Under the pieces are notes generated by a model that was not told where the DNA came from, did not search any database, and saw only the letters and a list, made by a program, of their open reading frames with translations. A DNA stretch of 64,000 nt from Canna indica (lineage: Eukaryota > Streptophyta > Magnoliopsida > Zingiberales > Cannaceae). This document shows, one piece after another, positions 61,951-64,000 of this stretch; within the stretch, counting starts at the first letter, position 1; each line of letters opens with the position of its first letter. The DNA lies in NCBI GenBank assembly GCA_034359265.1, contig CP136891.1, positions 83,718,001-83,782,000 of the forward strand, in the 5' to 3' direction. The translations under genes and the position numbers were made by a program.

Positions 61951-62149
61951 ATACCTTTCTCGGCCTTTTGGCTAAGATCAAGTGTAGTATCTGTTCTTAT
62001 CAGTTTAATATCTGATACGTGGGCCATTGGCTCACTATGATATTAAATTAATTTTTTTAGGGGGAGGGCCCACCACAGTAGCTTGCTACTGGGGTTCTCG
62101 CGCGTCGCCTGTGCGTTGCACTGCTGCATTGGCTGGCGCACCCCGCCCA
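61951..62149 (+). ncRNA. U2 spliceosomal snRNA (copy 4, best preserved)
   Basis: About 199 nt. Its first ~70 nt are identical to the 60156 copy. Stem IIa (gtgggcc/ggctcac) pairs fully apart from a G-U, the Sm site is aatttttttag, and stem IV (gcgtcgcctgtgc ... gcattggctggcgc) is well formed. It ends near caccccgccca, followed by a 3' box-like agtcagtttctaa. This is the copy most likely to make working U2. Confidence 0.92.
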
Positions 62150-62571
62150 AGTCAGTTTCTAAAAATTTATTCTTTTATTACAAGTATAATTTGTAACCGA
62201 AATTATAATCGTAATGTTACATTAATTATAGTATACAAATACATATATTGTAAAGATACAAATCACCAACGCTTTCTGTCTTAACGACTTATTCCGTAAA
62301 TGCACAAAGATTTATTAATTCATCTTCCTTTTCCTCTGCAGATCCTCATAAATGATCTCAATGTAAATAGAACAAAAGGATATTTTTGTTTAAGACAACA
62401 GAAATAATCTAAATGCTTGTCCCGGGAAGTTTCTCTTCTCTCTGGTACCATCAATTCAGGGTTTTCACTTGGCAATATCAAATGTGAAAGATGGGATTTA
62501 CTGCTCTTTTTTTGTATAATAAATATTCTCGTGTATACCATTGTTTTTATAATAAAATATTGGAATAAATG

Positions 62572-63931
62572 TTAAGATTTAATAGGCAGAGTCACAGGTG
62601 ATGTAGAAACATCAATGCTCTTCAGCACCCTCAGCCTTTTAACTTTTGGAATAAAATCCCTGCAAATATCAAAAATGCATTATATGTCACTAGTTAATTA
62701 GGAATTTGTCTACTCTCAATAACTTTTTAAATTCCAAATTTCTATGATAATTTTCAACTAAATATATATATCAACAGAGACCACTTAAATTTTTTAATTC
62801 ATGCATGTTAGAATTAGGGAAGAGTATATGAAATCAATAAAAAGATCAGAGTCTTACTCCCAAGGAACATCCCCAACAAGCTTTTTATCACCTTCATTGT
62901 CTTCATAAACCAATCTATATTCCCCAGAACCATCTAATAGGCCTCTAAATGTTTCTTTTGCTGCTTCATTCTTCTCAGAGGCATTTCCAAAATTATCACT
63001 CCCAACTGTTCATTAATTGAAAAAAAAAGAAATATTAAGAAGTTAAGAAAACTGTAATTTTAATATCTCTATGATGATTAAATTAATTACCTGGAAGAAG
63101 TCCTATAAATAGCTCTTCCACTGCCAAAGAGAGCCTCCCATAGCTATCAATAACATCAAGGTCTACTTTTCTTCCAATAGGGACACCATCCATGTTGATC
63201 TTCACAAGCAAATTCTTCGTCGTCTTCTTCTCGTTCTCATGCTTCACTTTCATCTCTGCATTATCATTCTGTGATTCAGCTGAAGGCTCCACTGAACCAC
63301 TCACTAGATTCTTCCTGAAGGAGCCAACAGGAGGCCAGCCAATAACAGACTCACTGGTGTTCTTGCTATTTTTTTGGAATTGATTCATATTGTTAACACA
63401 GAAATTTGAGAACCTAAATATTGGAAGAAACTGGCTGATTAAATGTGATTAATTATAAAAAGATCAATCTTTTCCATGGAAATACCTTGTTGAGGCACTT
63501 CCTGTAGCATCGTCTTCTTCCTCTCTTTCAATTCCCTGATCGTGATCAGCATGCGACAGTGTGCTCTGCAACTGAAGGAATTCAACTTCAGCCTGCTTCT
63601 GAGGACCTAACAAGAGAAAGGGATGCAGTAAAGATCAAAATTTGAGACTAATTATTGGGGAAAATTCACGAAGAAAGATTGAATTGCCTTCTGTGTTGGA
63701 CTTTGAAGTTTCAGGAAGAAGAGCAAGAGATAGAACAGGACGCTGCTCTTCTTCATCTTCTCCAGGGAGTCCAAGCCGCAGCTCTAACTTCCTCTCTTCG
63801 AAGACATCGAATCGTCCGACTCCTCTTCCAGTACCTCCCGCATCCGCCACCGCCGTCCATTCTTGCGCCTTCGAAATCAGATCGAGCAGCCGCTGGCGCG
63901 GAGCTCCTTGCTTTTTGAAATCTTCTCCCAT
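62572..63931 (-). CDS. Aux/IAA auxin-response repressor
   Basis: Nuclear repressor that binds ARF factors and is destroyed through TIR1/AFB when auxin is present. Exons: 63931 down to 63670 (or 63688), 63486-63606, 63091-63413, 62858-63005, 62572-62659; phases close, giving 313 aa (or 307). Domain I EAR motif LELRLGLP is at 49-56. The degron IGWPPVGS (about 152-159) is intact, so turnover should be auxin-dependent. Basic and acidic spacers lead to PB1 domains III ([15 protein letters not shown], about 199-235) and IV ([24 protein letters not shown], from about 263). The MGE...[12 protein letters not shown] start resembles the IAA18/IAA26 group. Exon 1 has no ideal donor: either GTGAAT after 63670 or a non-canonical GCAATT after 63688 keeps the frame. 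The upstream region is cut by the window edge. Confidence 0.93.
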
Positions 63932-64000
63932 CCCAGTTTCTTCTCAATTATCACCAGTTCTAGTCAATGTCACACAACACCAAGGGAGGATGAGAAGGCG

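Overview
This is plant nuclear DNA: split genes with GT-AG introns, Aux/IAA, LHCII, CBL and SINA families, pol II U2 snRNA promoters, and abundant small TIR transposons. A monocot is likely but not proven. The Lhcb1 exon is extremely G/C-rich at third positions, the 5' exons of the LRR kinase and SINA genes are far more GC-rich than their 3' exons, and the CBL resembles the monocot CBL8/CBL4 group.

I reconstructed seven protein genes, and the reading frame closes across every junction. They are: a calcineurin B-like Ca2+ sensor (2739-5742, minus, 8 coding exons, 215 aa); a SINA-type RING E3 ligase (23981-26591, minus, 3 exons, 315 aa); mitochondrial ATP synthase subunit g (32941-36067, minus, 2 coding exons, 122 aa); intronless Lhcb1 (38097-38897, plus, 266 aa); a USP-domain protein kinase (40844-45803, plus, 9 exons, 730 aa); a malectin-like LRR receptor kinase (47435-53665, minus, 13 exons, 922 aa); and an Aux/IAA repressor (62572-63931, minus, 5 exons, 313 or 307 aa). 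Four tandem U2 snRNA copies lie at 58.5-62.2 kb: two look complete with their own USE and TATA elements, and two are deleted relics. These are unrelated housekeeping, signalling and photosynthesis genes side by side; I see no operon-like or clustered pathway.

Between the genes the DNA is AT-rich and full of transposons. From 8.67 to 23.86 kb there is a tandem segmental duplication (unit A 8674-15994, unit B 16567-23862) separated by the 5' end of a broken hAT transposase gene. Elements present in only one unit show their empty sites in the other. Several hAT-like MITEs have recognisable 8-bp target duplications, one nested in a BED-finger hAT element (30356-32587). There are MULE-like long-TIR elements, two 5'-truncated LINEs with ~15-bp target duplications, and a plastid DNA insertion (trnI-GAU 3' exon to start of trnA) inside an intron of the LRR kinase.

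I found no convincing new biochemical system. The most unusual structures are the U2 array with matching deletions in its two pseudogenes, and the duplication whose outer edges are almost identical while its centre has diverged.
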